Under the pieces are notes generated by a model. That model was not told where the DNA came from, did no database searches, and worked only from the letters and a program-made list of their open reading frames with translations. A DNA stretch of 39,933 bases from assembly GCF_900626285.1 (NCBI RefSeq), contig NZ_LR131147.1:1540724-1580656 (forward strand), in the 5' to 3' direction. Source of the stretch: Intestinimonas massiliensis (ex Afouda et al. 2020) (GTDB lineage: Bacteria > Bacillota > Clostridia > Oscillospirales > Oscillospiraceae). The position numbers and the translations under genes were made by a program. Shown here in pieces: positions 8,701-15,850 of this stretch (position 1 is its first letter; each line of letters begins with the position of its first letter).

Positions 8701-10753
8701 GGGCCACGGTCACTTCAGCGCCGGTGTAGTCCACATTGTAGGCCTTGTCTGCGGAAGTGAAGTTGAGCACGTAGCTGCTCTTGCCGGCGTCGGGACGGGC
8801 ATCAGCGCTCTTCACGGAGAAGGTGCCCTCCACCTTCTGGCCGTTGATGCTGGCGGAGCCGCCGGAAATGGTCACGATCTGGCCCCAGGTGTCGCCGTAA
8901 ACGGGGTTCTCCTTCACGGTCACGGTGGGCCAGGTGATCTCGATGTCCTTCACGGTGATGGTGGTGGATGCCTTCACCTCAGTACCGTTCACAGTGGCGG
9001 TCAGGGTGTAGGTCTTATCTTTGGCGGCACCGGCGTTGACGGTCACAACACCGCCGGCGGCGCTCACCTTCTCGTCGGCGGTAGCGAAGGTCCAGTCGAT
9101 AGCGGCGTTCTTCATCTCGGCGCCGTACTGATCCAGAACCTTGGCGGAGTAAGTATACTCATTCTTACCCTCGACAGGGATGATCAGGGTATCAGCAGCA
9201 CCCACCTTGGCGCCGTCGCGGTTCAGCTCCACGGAGGCAGCGGTGGATTCCGCACGGATGACGCTGAATTCAGCGGTGCCGAAAACGGAGCCGCTGGTGG
9301 CCTTCACGGTCACCTTGCCGGCCTGAGCGGCGGCAGCCACGGTGATCTTGCCAGAAGCATCAATGGTAACGCCCTCGGGGGCAGCGGTCAGTTCCCACTT
9401 CACGTCAGCGCCCTTAATCTCGGCGCCATACTGGTCCTTCACCACGGCGGAAGCCTGGACGGTAACCGCCTCGGCGTTCAGGGCGGGCGCGGTCACGGAG
9501 GTCTCGGGCACGGTCACGGTGACGGAAGCGGCCTTGGAGGCCTCCCGGGCCACGGAAACGGTCATCTCATCGGAGACGGAGCCAGCGGTAGCCTTTACCT
9601 TGACGGTTACGGCACCGGCAGCTGCGGCTTCCTTGGTGACGGTCAGGGTGCCGTCCGCCATGGTGATGCCGGTGCTCTCGGGAGCGATGCTCCAGGTCAC
9701 GGTTTCACCCTTCATCTCGGTGCCGTACTGGTCGGTGACAACGGCGGTGTATTTCTCGGTCACGTCAGCACCGGTGGGAACGGTGATGCTGTCCTTACCG
9801 CTGATCTCCACCTTGGAAGCCACGGGGGTCTCACGGGTAACCTTGATGGTAACAGCATTGGAGGTCTTGCCCGCCAGCTGAGCGGTCACCTTGATGGTGC
9901 CCTCCGCGGCCTTGGCAGGAACGGTGATGGTATTGCCGGACAGCGTAGCGCCGGTGCCGCCGGCGTCCAGCTGATAGGTCACGCCATCAGTGGGGTAATC
10001 CTCTCCGTCGGTATCCTTCGCCTCAGGCTTCAGGGTAACGGTCTGGTCCTCCGCACCGTTCACGACCACGGCGGTGGGATCAGCGCTGAGGGTCACGGTG
10101 TCAATCGTCTGCTTATCGCTTCCAATATAAGTCAAGTCGATATTCAGAGTATCCGCAGCATCTTTGTTATAGATGTAGTTTGTGCCAGTCTTATCAGACA
10201 GCAACGCACCGCTGGCATTGGCCAGAGCCTCGGGCGTCTTATAAAACAGGGAGAGGAAACTGCCCTCAGATTTATCGGTCTCAATCTTAAAGCTGCCCTT
10301 GGCCAGTTCTCCACTGAGTTTAAAGTAGAAGGAGAACAGAGCTGTATCATTGAGTTCCGACTCGTTTTTGTAGTCGGGATCAGTGGGGTACATGCTAACG
10401 CTAAGTGCACTTCTCCCACCGTTTTCAAGGCCGGAAATAAGTAAACCATAAGCGGTATCCGCCGCGTCCATCAGTTCAACCTGGATAGACGGCTTTGCTT
10501 TGGTAACGTCAACCTCTGCATGGCTATTGGCGTTGACAGGTGTAATAGCCGCATTGTCAAAAGAAAAGAGAACGTTGACAGCATTCAGGCCGTTGGATGT
10601 AATTTTGAAGGACAGCTTATAGATATCCCCTTCCACCTGCTCCATACTGGTAGTAAGGGCAGGTTTCTCCACAGCCGCCGCGGGAACAGCAACCATCCCC
10701 ACCAGCATTGCCAGTGTCAGGAGCATTGCCGCCGCTTTTCTTAAATGACGCAC
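5786..10753 (-). CDS. Giant S-layer-homology surface protein with cohesin-like and Ig-like domains
   Basis: A 1655-residue exported protein. The GTG start at 10753 is set by GAAGGAGGT eight bases upstream. Signal peptide about 1-27 (MLLTLAMLVGMVAVPAAA). Residues about 30-185 look like a cohesin-type beta-sandwich (VNVLFSFDNAAITPVN). Then come four BIG-type Ig-like repeats, three of them carrying DQYG[AT]E[MI]KG, YDG/MBG-like domains (ITGVTATDRAYDKTT, DYTLSYADNINAGTATVTVTG), several further Ig folds, a fibronectin type III domain (APTVSTSTGSGQVTVSW), a GGGSGG linker, a Gly/Val-rich repeat domain and three SLH domains from about 1475 (FTDVAADAWY twice). SLH domains bind pyruvylated secondary wall polymer, so the protein is likely a wall-bound fibre. 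The last gene of the operon before the stem at 5729. Confidence 0.85.
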   Translation of the reverse strand: MRHLRKAAAMLLTLAMLVGMVAVPAAAVEKPALTTSMEQVEGDIYKLSFKITSNGLNAVNVLFSFDNAAITPVNANSHAEVDVTKAKPSIQVELMDAADTAYGLLISGLENGGRSALSVSMYPTDPDYKNESELNDTALFSFYFKLSGELAKGSFKIETDKSEGSFLSLFYKTPEALANASGALLSDKTGTNYIYNKDAADTLNIDLTYIGSDKQTIDTVTLSADPTAVVVNGAEDQTVTLKPEAKDTDGEDYPTDGVTYQLDAGGTGATLSGNTITVPAKAAEGTIKVTAQLAGKTSNAVTIKVTRETPVASKVEISGKDSITVPTGADVTEKYTAVVTDQYGTEMKGETVTWSIAPESTGITMADGTLTVTKEAAAAGAVTVKVKATAGSVSDEMTVSVAREASKAASVTVTVPETSVTAPALNAEAVTVQASAVVKDQYGAEIKGADVKWELTAAPEGVTIDASGKITVAAAAQAGKVTVKATSGSVFGTAEFSVIRAESTAASVELNRDGAKVGAADTLIIPVEGKNEYTYSAKVLDQYGAEMKNAAIDWTFATADEKVSAAGGVVTVNAGAAKDKTYTLTATVNGTEVKASTTITVKDIEITWPTVTVKENPVYGDTWGQIVTISGGSASINGQKVEGTFSVKSADARPDAGKSSYVLNFTSADKAYNVDYTGAEVTVAPKAITITGVTATDRAYDKTTTVAITGGTLVGVLEGDTVKATVPATGTIESANAGSNLAVTLGELTIDNANYTLTQPTGITVNITKAEITSLDVTSVADVTVLASAVDSIDAVKGQIPVTKATATFGDGLTEEVTITWTTSDGFAGNTDKTYTFTGTVGTDNLDGSKLTALTAKVIVTVKFPVGVTVTAPADVTYGTVVGDPSAVQVEKEHGVDPNPDWKFEYEGAEGTTYARSETKPTQAGTYVVHATLVSEKYAGSGVSATFKINPKDIKDAVVTLPEDYSATFTGKAFEPDVTVKDGETALVKDTDYTLSYADNINAGTATVTVTGKGNYTGTNSTCTFEIAKASLAEKTPTIVGDAQVGGVLTAKLADVASGEYVWHWYYKVDGDPDHAEITAAQGKASFVVTSDLSNKEIYAEAVAAADGNYQGVTLSSEPVAVAQQAITGTVTITAEPAAIAEGTVLTANASVTPSSAPLSYQWFVGGVAAEGETTGTFTVPADSADQSITVTVTASGDYTGSITSAPVVVGKTALAGTVTLAQADGKITATVADAAEDSYDIVWLRDGQVISGATGTEYTVTTDDKGHTVTAKLVAKESYTGEILSDEVSVAATAPAAPTVSTSTGSGQVTVSWSVSDNGGAPITGYTVQCNDETVITLDAATASYSFTGLENGTEYTFKVKAVNSVGDSAETSVKATPNAPSGGGSGGVTTYSVTVEKTDNGTVTVSSKSASAGVTVTITVAPNSGYALSTLTVTDKDGKEIELTKVNDTKYTFKMPASKVTVKAAFAAEDTLPFTDVAADAWYNEAVAYVYEQGMMNGTNDGTTFSPAMNLTRGMMAQILYNLEKGTAPAEGTFTDVAADAWYADAVNWAAANGIVNGYGNGKFGPEDSITREQMAVLLYNYAKFKGYDVTASGDLTAFADDEKVSDWAEQAMKWAVGEKLINGSNNALNPLGTASRAEVAQILMNFGQNVAK

Positions 10754-10775
10754 GATGATATACCTCCTTCAGTTG

Positions 10776-11573
10776 TCACGCTTCTGTTATATTGACCTGA
10801 TTGTAATTGCTCAGCAGAATGGACAAGTCCAGAATGGTCACCTGACCATCTCCATTAATGTCCGGGCCAGCAGATACACTCTGTCCGTATTCACCCAGCA
10901 GAACAGACAGATCCCGGATGGTCACCTGACCATCTACCTCGATGTCGCCGCCCAGCAGGTCCTTAGCGGGCACACTCAGCTCATCTTCCACCGTCAAAGT
11001 GGTCTTAATATAGGACAGATAACCGGGCATGGTGATGGTCAGCTTGTAGCTGCCGGGAGCCACACCATCCAGAGCATAGGCGCCGCTGGCATCAGTGGTG
11101 GCCGTATAGGTACCGCTGGCGCCGGTCAGCGTCACAGCAGCGCCGGAATGATCGGTACGGCCCTGCAGGCTCACCTTTCCGCTGACCGTAACACCCTGTC
11201 CCTTCAGGGTGCCCAGCACCACCGGGGAATCCGCTCCCGCAAACTCGCCGCCCAACAGCACCACGCAGTCGGGGGTGCTCTTGGGGATAAAGTCAAAGCT
11301 GATCCCGTCGGCACCGGCGGCCTTCTGGTCAATGTACATGATGGTGTCCTCGCTGACGCTGTAATCAGTCGGCGTTCCCTTTACCACCAACAGGGCATAT
11401 TGTTTGCCGGATGCGGTTCCATCATAGCTGGCGGTGTACTTGCCGGTCTGCTCGCTGTAAGTCACTGTACCGTTGGTACTCGTCGTGTACTCATCGTCTG
11501 CCGCCAGTGCAGAGCAGGTCAGAGCCACGGTGAGCAGCCCCAGACACAGCCCCAGTCTGAGCCATTTTTTCAT
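10776..11573 (-). CDS. Secreted dockerin-domain protein with carboxypeptidase-regulatory-like domain
   Basis: A 265-residue protein with signal peptide (residues 1-24, ending TCSALA). The middle region (GKVSLQGRTDHSGAAVTL to KLTITMPGYLSYIKTTL) is a carboxypeptidase-regulatory / CNA-B-like beta-sandwich. The C-terminus has two dockerin-type calcium loops: DIEVDGQVTIRDLSVLLGEY (first loop degenerate) and DINGDGQVTILDLSILLSNY (canonical). Type I dockerins bind cohesin modules. The gene sits 12 bp after the stalk gene and 22 bp before the SLH gene, both of which start with cohesin-like folds, so binding within this operon is a natural hypothesis. No catalytic domain is present; it would be a structural linker. 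Confidence 0.8.
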   Translation of the reverse strand: MKKWLRLGLCLGLLTVALTCSALAADDEYTTSTNGTVTYSEQTGKYTASYDGTASGKQYALLVVKGTPTDYSVSEDTIMYIDQKAAGADGISFDFIPKSTPDCVVLLGGEFAGADSPVVLGTLKGQGVTVSGKVSLQGRTDHSGAAVTLTGASGTYTATTDASGAYALDGVAPGSYKLTITMPGYLSYIKTTLTVEDELSVPAKDLLGGDIEVDGQVTIRDLSVLLGEYGQSVSAGPDINGDGQVTILDLSILLSNYNQVNITEA

Positions 11574-11585
11574 TTCCTTCCCTCC

Positions 11586-12731
11586 TTATACGAATCCGCC
11601 ATACATGGTCAAAAGACGTACAACCTCGTCCATGGTCTCAGCCTCCACGCTGCCGGCGGGATCCCAGCCGTATGCCGGGTCGATCACCACCGCCAGATTG
11701 CGGGCCTGATCCCACTCCACCTGGTAGCCCAGCGCTTCGGTGACGAAACGCACCGGCACCATGGTGCGGAACTCGTTGCTGCCGGACGGGGTAAACTCAG
11801 CCGGGACATCCAGCTTTTTTTCCACTCCGTCCAGGGTGTAGGTCAGTTCACCCACCTTCATGCGGATGGTGTGGCCGCCCTTGGTGATGACGGCGGTCTG
11901 GGTGTCGTTCTCCCAGTCCACCTTCGCCCCCATCCGCTCGGCCACAAAGCGCACCGGCACGAAGGTCCGGTTGTCGTGGGCATAGGCGGTCACATTGGGC
12001 TCGCCGGAATAGATGGCGGTAACGCCGCCCTCCACCACCGCCGCATGGCCGCCGATCTTCAGGAAAATGCCCGCCTGGAGCAGCTGCTCCGCCGTGGGCT
12101 CCGGCTCACCGGGCTGAGGCACATCCACCGTGCCGCTGCTGCCGGTCTCAGCGGAATACTTGAATTCCACTTCCAGCGGAGCGGCAATCCCGGCGTCCAG
12201 CACCGCGCCGCCCTCCGGCAGGTACTCCTGCCAGGGCGTCCCGCCGTCCTTTACCGCCAGCTTGAGCACCACCGGCTGTTCCCCTACCTTTTTAAAACGG
12301 AAGGTAAACAGGTCCAGCCCGCTCTCCCCTACGATGGCTACGCCGGTTTCAGGCGCTCCGTCCGTCGCCACACTCATGCCCGGGGTCACATAGCCGGTAA
12401 AGTCGATCAGGTGCTTCTCCCTATCAATGGAAGTGCCGATGGTAGCCATCCAGCCGTCGTCCTGCTTTGCCGCGAAGTCGAAAAAGACGTCCGTCTCTTT
12501 TCCGCTGGCATCCACCGGAACCACCGTGGCCGGATCATACCACAGTACAAACTGGAACGCGTTAAAGGTGGCGTTGTAGATCCGCATATCCACGGTAAAG
12601 CAGCCGTTGGCGTCCGGCTTGCCGCCCTCAAACACCACCCGGGCCGTTCCCGATCCCGCAGCCAGCGCCCCCGGCGCCAGCCCCAGGATCAGGCATACCG
12701 CCAGGATCCAGCCAAAAATTCGTTTTCTCAT
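11586..12731 (-). CDS. Exported stalk protein: cohesin-like domain plus copper-amine-oxidase N-terminal repeats
   Basis: A 381-residue protein starting with ATG inside the stop of the Crp-like gene (ATGA overlap). Signal peptide 1-24 (ending LAPGALA). Residues about 28-195 form a cohesin-like sandwich (NAFQFVLWYDPATVVPVD, LFTFRFKKVGEQPVVLKL). After a Pro/Glu linker, residues about 230-350 carry the copper amine oxidase N-terminal-like repeat (TFVPVRFVAERMGAKVDW, TMVPVRFVTEALGYQVEW), a common stalk module in clostridial surface proteins that does not itself bind copper. The first structural gene of the surface operon. A wall- or polymer-binding adaptor displaying the cohesin-like head is the likely role. 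Confidence 0.75.
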   Translation of the reverse strand: MRKRIFGWILAVCLILGLAPGALAAGSGTARVVFEGGKPDANGCFTVDMRIYNATFNAFQFVLWYDPATVVPVDASGKETDVFFDFAAKQDDGWMATIGTSIDREKHLIDFTGYVTPGMSVATDGAPETGVAIVGESGLDLFTFRFKKVGEQPVVLKLAVKDGGTPWQEYLPEGGAVLDAGIAAPLEVEFKYSAETGSSGTVDVPQPGEPEPTAEQLLQAGIFLKIGGHAAVVEGGVTAIYSGEPNVTAYAHDNRTFVPVRFVAERMGAKVDWENDTQTAVITKGGHTIRMKVGELTYTLDGVEKKLDVPAEFTPSGSNEFRTMVPVRFVTEALGYQVEWDQARNLAVVIDPAYGWDPAGSVEAETMDEVVRLLTMYGGFV

Positions 12732-13348
12732 TCAGCCCCTCCTTCCATAGTGCAGCCAACCGTCTCCCGGGCCGCCCGTCCCTCCCGGATCGCCCGTTTG
12801 AGCCTGCTCAGCGTCACGGAGGTCATCCCCAGCAGGGACGCCACATGTTTGCCGCTGACCCGCTCGATCAGCCCGGGATAGTACTTCAGGAACCACTGGT
12901 ACCGTTCCATTGCTGTATATTGATAAATCAGCGCCTTCATAGACCAGTGATACCGCAAGGCATTTGTCAGAAGCTCATTATAGATCCGCAGCAGCTGGGG
13001 GTTGTCCCGCAGAAGCTCCATCAGATCGAAAACAGGGATCGCCAACAGCTCGCAGTCCGTCAGCGCCTCAATGCTGACGAAGGACGGCTCTCCAAATTTA
13101 ATGCAGGAGACCGCCGGGGCCCCGCACTGGAACGCAAAGCAATCCGTAATATCCCGGCCTTTGGCGTCCAAAAAGAACCCCCGAAGTACGCCGCTGACCA
13201 GGAAATAGGTCCAGGTCTGTACTTCTCCCTCCTGTACAATTACCTCTCCCTTTTTCGCAAATTTTTGCTTTGTTTTGCCCGCAAGCTGCCGGATCAGTTC
13301 CTTATCGGACACATGATATACGTCCGCATAGAATTCATCCGCCCGCAT
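12728..13348 (-). CDS. Crp/Fnr-family transcription regulator
   Basis: A 206-residue regulator, ATG at 13348 with AAAGGAG upstream. Residues about 15-125 are a cyclic-nucleotide-binding-like beta-roll (KKGEVIVQEGEVQTWTYFLVSGVLRGFF). A long helix follows, then a short helix-turn-helix (GKHVASLLGMTSVTLSRLKRAI). Cysteines at 70, 75, 82 and 99 fall in the roll; CF is common at this place in the family, so I do not claim a metal cluster. It is the first gene of the surface operon, with a 4-bp overlap to the next gene, so it may be an autoregulator of that operon. The ligand is unknown. Confidence 0.82.
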   Translation of the reverse strand: MRADEFYADVYHVSDKELIRQLAGKTKQKFAKKGEVIVQEGEVQTWTYFLVSGVLRGFFLDAKGRDITDCFAFQCGAPAVSCIKFGEPSFVSIEALTDCELLAIPVFDLMELLRDNPQLLRIYNELLTNALRYHWSMKALIYQYTAMERYQWFLKYYPGLIERVSGKHVASLLGMTSVTLSRLKRAIREGRAARETVGCTMEGGAE

Positions 13349-13383
13349 GGCCTCAGCTCCTTTATCGTGTGTTGCATTAATTC

Positions 13384-13503
13384 ATTATACTGGCTAAACA
13401 CGCTTTGAGCATTATCCTAGATTAATTTATCCGGCAAAATAAAAAATTTTTACATAATATGCAAGTTGCATAGTATTCAGTTTTTTGTCACATAATATAC
13501 AAG
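13384..13503 (-). promoter_or_regulatory. AT-rich control region of the surface operon with palindrome and direct repeats
   Basis: A minus-strand TATAAT (13389-13384) lies 36 bases before the Crp-like gene, with only a weak -35. Upstream is an exact 7-1-7 palindrome TATGCAAGTTGCATA (13458-13472). A direct repeat ACATAATATRCAAG occurs at 13452-13465 and 13490-13503, 38 bases apart. These are good operator candidates for the Crp-like regulator. Confidence 0.45.
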
Positions 13504-13513
13504 ATTATTATAC
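13485..13513 (+). promoter_or_regulatory. Possible plus-strand promoter
   Basis: TTGTCA (13485-13490) and TTATAC (13508-13513) are 17 bases apart on the plus strand. It would read into the structured segment at 13556-13680 and towards the hairpin at 13703-13732. Suggestive only. Confidence 0.3.
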
Positions 13514-13555
13514 CTCTCTTATGTGCTTTTGCAAATATTATTTTAGGTTATTTTT

Positions 13556-13680
13556 CAATTGGGCGCACGCCCCGGATGGCAGGCCGGCAAGAGGGTGTTA
13601 CGCCGCAGAACCGGCGGAACTGACCTGCGCAGGCGCAGTCCTGCCTGGCAGTTCAATTTCTCACGGTGCCTGTAAATAAA
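13556..13680. other. GC-rich structured segment of unknown function
   Basis: No gene is convincing here. On the minus strand it folds into several local hairpins: GAACTG pairing with CAGTTC around CTGCG-CCTG-CGCAG, then CGCCG-GTTCTG-CGGCG, then GGGCG-TG-CGCCC. It lies between the tmRNA terminator and the AT-rich control region of the surface operon. It could be a leader RNA of that operon, an independent small RNA on either strand, or a repeat element. I do not recognise a known riboswitch consensus. Confidence 0.4.
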
Positions 13681-13702
13681 AATGAGCCTATGGCTCCCAA
13701 AA

Positions 13703-13732
13703 GAAAAGCACCTGCTTTCGCAGGTGCTTTTC
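13703..13732 (-). terminator. Terminator of tmRNA
   Basis: A 13-bp stem (arms 13703-13715 and 13720-13732, loop TTTC) starts two bases after the CCA end of tmRNA and ends in GCTTTTCTTTT on the minus strand. Confidence 0.85.
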
Positions 13733-13733
13733 A

Positions 13734-14081
13734 TGGTGGAGGCGGGGGGAGTCGAACCCCCGTCCGAAAACGCTTCCGCTGGAACTTCTCCGGGCGCAGA
13801 CGGTCATTTACATTCCCTCGCCCTGGCGTAGGCCGTCAAACTACAGGGTCCGGTAGCTTCATTGTTCATGGTGCGCTCAAAGCTTTGCGCACACACGTGC
13901 ACCACTAAACGACGCCCCATCCCGGACCGTGGTCCTTCCGGGTGGGACGGTCACGGCTTAAGCCGCGACAAGCTCAACGTTATCGTTGTTCTTTAATTTA
14001 TAAGTTGCCTGTTTTTAGGATGTCAGGCGCATCCGCCCGCTATTCCAGCCTCTACGTCCCCGTCGAAACCAGTACGCCCCC
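13734..14081 (-). ncRNA. ssrA: Transfer-messenger RNA
   Basis: About 348 nt. The 5' end GGGGGCGTACTGGTTTCGAC and the 3' end GGGTTCGACTCCCCCCGCC plus TCCACCA form the tRNA-like half, with the CCA encoded at 13736-13734. The internal open frame near 13950-14010 ends ...AAC AAC GAT AAC GTT GAG CTT..., giving a degradation tag ending NNDNVELVAA followed by TAA. The resume codon is probably the GCA in front of ACTTAT, but this is not certain. It frees stalled ribosomes together with SmpB, encoded just upstream. No convincing promoter is seen directly before it, so processing from the cyclophilin transcript is possible. Confidence 0.95.
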
Positions 14082-14107
14082 TCGTCGTCGCAAAGTCCGC
14101 TCTGCTC

Positions 14108-14192
14108 GGGACGCCCAGGCGTGGGCATCCCTCCCTGCGCTCCCTTGCTCCTCCTCTTCCCGGCGGACCCGCTGTGCTGGGCTCCGCCGGGA
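14108..14192. repeat. Two strong hairpins between cyclophilin gene and ssrA
   Basis: Stem one has arms 14108-14117 and 14122-14131 (one mismatch, loop GGCG). Stem two has exact 10-base arms TCCCGGCGGA (14158-14167) and its complement (14183-14192). Neither is followed by a T run on the minus strand. They may be processing or stability elements for the ssrA precursor. Confidence 0.5.
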
Positions 14193-14246
14193 TCGGGAGG
14201 GTACAGTACCTGTCTGGGAACAACGATCACGGTCTGTTGACCGAGC

Positions 14247-14768
14247 TTAACATTTCTCAGGCGCGGGATAGTCCACACCGAAGGTCTCCACGGTGACGGA
14301 CTTCATCCGCTGATCCTCATAGGGCCGGTCCATCCGGTCCCGCTTGGCGTTCACGATGGCGTCAGCCACGTCCATGCCCTCGATCACCTTGCCGAAGGCG
14401 GCGTACTCGCCGTCCAGGTGGGGCGCCTTCTCCACCATGATGAAGAACTGGCTGCCGGCGGAGTTGGGGTGCATGGCACGGGCCATGGACAGCACGCCCC
14501 GGTCGTGCTTCAGGTCGTTCTTCACGCCATTGTGGGCAAACTCGCCCTTGATGGAGTAGCCCGGACCGCCCATGCCGGTGCCCTGGGGGCAGCCGCCCTG
14601 GATCATGAAGCCGGGGATCACCCGGTGGAAGATCAGGCCGTTGTAGAAGCCGGACTTCACCAGGCTGATAAAGTTGTTGACGGAATTGGGGGCCACATCG
14701 GGGTAGAGCTCAGCCACCATCTTTCCGCCGTTTTCCATTTCAAAGGTCACGATAGGATTCTGCGCCAT
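14247..14768 (-). CDS. Peptidyl-prolyl cis-trans isomerase, cyclophilin type
   Basis: A 173-residue protein with the whole cyclophilin fold and no signal peptide, so cytoplasmic. Hallmarks: VAPNSVNNFISLVKSGFYNG, FHRVIPGFMIQGG (catalytic Arg in FHRVIPGF), GVLSMARA, NSAGSQFFI and HLDGEYAAFGKVIEGMDV. It speeds proline isomerisation in folding proteins. The gene lies 24 bp after smpB and 165 bp before ssrA, both on the same strand. A single-domain bacterial cyclophilin of this length is typical. Confidence 0.93.
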   Translation of the reverse strand: MAQNPIVTFEMENGGKMVAELYPDVAPNSVNNFISLVKSGFYNGLIFHRVIPGFMIQGGCPQGTGMGGPGYSIKGEFAHNGVKNDLKHDRGVLSMARAMHPNSAGSQFFIMVEKAPHLDGEYAAFGKVIEGMDVADAIVNAKRDRMDRPYEDQRMKSVTVETFGVDYPAPEKC

Positions 14769-14792
14769 GTGAGATCCTTCCTTTCTGTTCCA

Positions 14793-15266
14793 TCAATAGC
14801 CGCCCCGGCGGTGGGTCTTCATGGCCCGGTCCATTTCCCGCTTGGCATCCTTTGCGGCGGCGGCGTCCCGCTTGTCATAGAGCTTTTTGCCCTTGGCAAG
14901 GCCCACCTCCAGCTTCACCCGGGGGCCCCGGAAATAGACGGACAGGGGGACCAGGGCATAGCCGTCCTGCTTCACCTTGGCAAACAGCTTCAAAATCTCC
15001 CGCTTGTGCATCAGCAGCCGGCGGGGCCGCAGGGGGTCCTTGTTGAAGATGTTCCCCTTTTCATAGGGGCTGATGTGCATGCCGTGGACACGCATCTCGC
15101 CGTCCTTGACGATGCAGAAGGAATCCTTCAGGTTGACGTGGCCCTGCCGGATGGACTTGACCTCGGTGCCCGCCAGCTCGATGCCCGCCTCGTACTTATC
15201 CTCGATGAAATAGTCGTGGTAGGCCTTGCTGTTCTTGGCCACGATCTTGATGCCCTTTCCCTCCAT
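14793..15266 (-). CDS. smpB: SsrA-binding protein SmpB
   Basis: A 157-residue protein of the usual length. Motifs: KIVAKNSKAYHDYFIEDKYE, GIELAGTEVKSIRQGHVNLKDSF, EMRVHGMHISPYEKGN and RRLLMHKREILKL, with a basic C-terminal tail ending THRRGGY that enters the decoding centre. It binds the tRNA-like half of tmRNA and delivers it to stalled ribosomes. The partner RNA ssrA is encoded 700 bp downstream on the same strand with only a cyclophilin gene between. The ATG at 15266 follows GGGAGGCGGACCC. Confidence 0.97.
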   Translation of the reverse strand: MEGKGIKIVAKNSKAYHDYFIEDKYEAGIELAGTEVKSIRQGHVNLKDSFCIVKDGEMRVHGMHISPYEKGNIFNKDPLRPRRLLMHKREILKLFAKVKQDGYALVPLSVYFRGPRVKLEVGLAKGKKLYDKRDAAAAKDAKREMDRAMKTHRRGGY

Positions 15267-15305
15267 GGGTCCGCCTCCCTTCCGGGATAAAGTCCTTGAG
15301 TTTTT

Positions 15306-15314
15306 ATTATACCA
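15306..15314 (-). promoter_or_regulatory. Extended -10 element before smpB
   Basis: On the minus strand TGGTATAAT is an extended -10 (TG-N-TATAAT) 39 bases before the smpB ATG. A TTGACA at 15324-15319 is only 7 bases away and cannot serve as its -35. Confidence 0.45.
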
Positions 15315-15328
15315 CGCCTGTCAATAGC

Positions 15329-15823
15329 TCAGACAGGGAAATAGGTCCGGATCCCATCCAGGGCGTTTTTCTCCAGCACCTGGCGGCCGTGTTCGGCCAG
15401 ACAGGCGTCCAGATGGGGCCGGTCGTCCTCGCACCGCCCGAACTCGGACAGGAAGGCGGCCGTCTCCCGCCGGTCACCGGGCAGGGAGAGCCACCAGCGC
15501 TCCCCCCACCAGAACAGCACCGTATCCGGGCAGGGGCTGGGGATACAGCGGGCGGCGGCGGCCAGATCCTCCAGGCGCTCAAAGGAAAACCAGCTCCGCT
15601 CCGGGACCCGCACATGGGCAAAGACCAGCACGCCGCAGCTCTCCGGGTAGGCCTCGATCTCGATTCCGCCCTCCAGCGTGATGCCCGCCTCCCGGAAGGC
15701 GGACCGGGTCAGCTCCAGAGCCCGCTCCAGGGTGAGTTCAGATGGGGTGAGGCCGTACTGCTTCAGGTCGGCGGGGGTGATGTAGAGCGCCACGCTGGCA
15801 CTGCCGATGGATTGGATGGTCAT
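15329..15823 (-). CDS. MecA-like adaptor protein
   Basis: A 164-residue protein, ATG at 15823 with AAGGAGG upstream; a longer in-frame start is rejected because it lacks a ribosome site and reads through the promoter region. The N-terminal part MTIQSIGSASVALYITPADL resembles MecA (short strand, then a tyrosine-like xxSDL segment). The C-terminal half (GIEIEAYPESCGVLVFAHV, TVLFWWGERWWLSLPG) fits the MecA/YpbH C-terminal domain that docks on ClpC. MecA delivers substrates such as ComK to ClpCP. It is shorter than B. subtilis MecA (about 218), so a divergent or reduced adaptor. Its substrates here are unknown. Confidence 0.6.
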   Translation of the reverse strand: MTIQSIGSASVALYITPADLKQYGLTPSELTLERALELTRSAFREAGITLEGGIEIEAYPESCGVLVFAHVRVPERSWFSFERLEDLAAAARCIPSPCPDTVLFWWGERWWLSLPGDRRETAAFLSEFGRCEDDRPHLDACLAEHGRQVLEKNALDGIRTYFPV

Positions 15824-15850
15824 AGCGTTCCTCCTTAGGGTCATGGTCAC

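Noticed and set aside
5786..10753. Long plus-strand open frame of about 1558 codons opposite the SLH gene
   Set aside because: It is rich in Gly, His and Val with no domains or ribosome site, as expected for the shadow of a repetitive GC-rich gene.
12728..13348. Iron-sulfur cluster in the Crp-like regulator
   Set aside because: The four cysteines are not in an Fnr spacing, and ITDCF is common in this family.
13734..14081. tRNA-like T-arm sequence taken as a tRNA gene
   Set aside because: The 5' half, tag frame and length show tmRNA.
15306..15324. TTGACA as -35 of the smpB promoter
   Set aside because: It is only 7 bases from the TATAAT. An extended -10 explains the promoter better.
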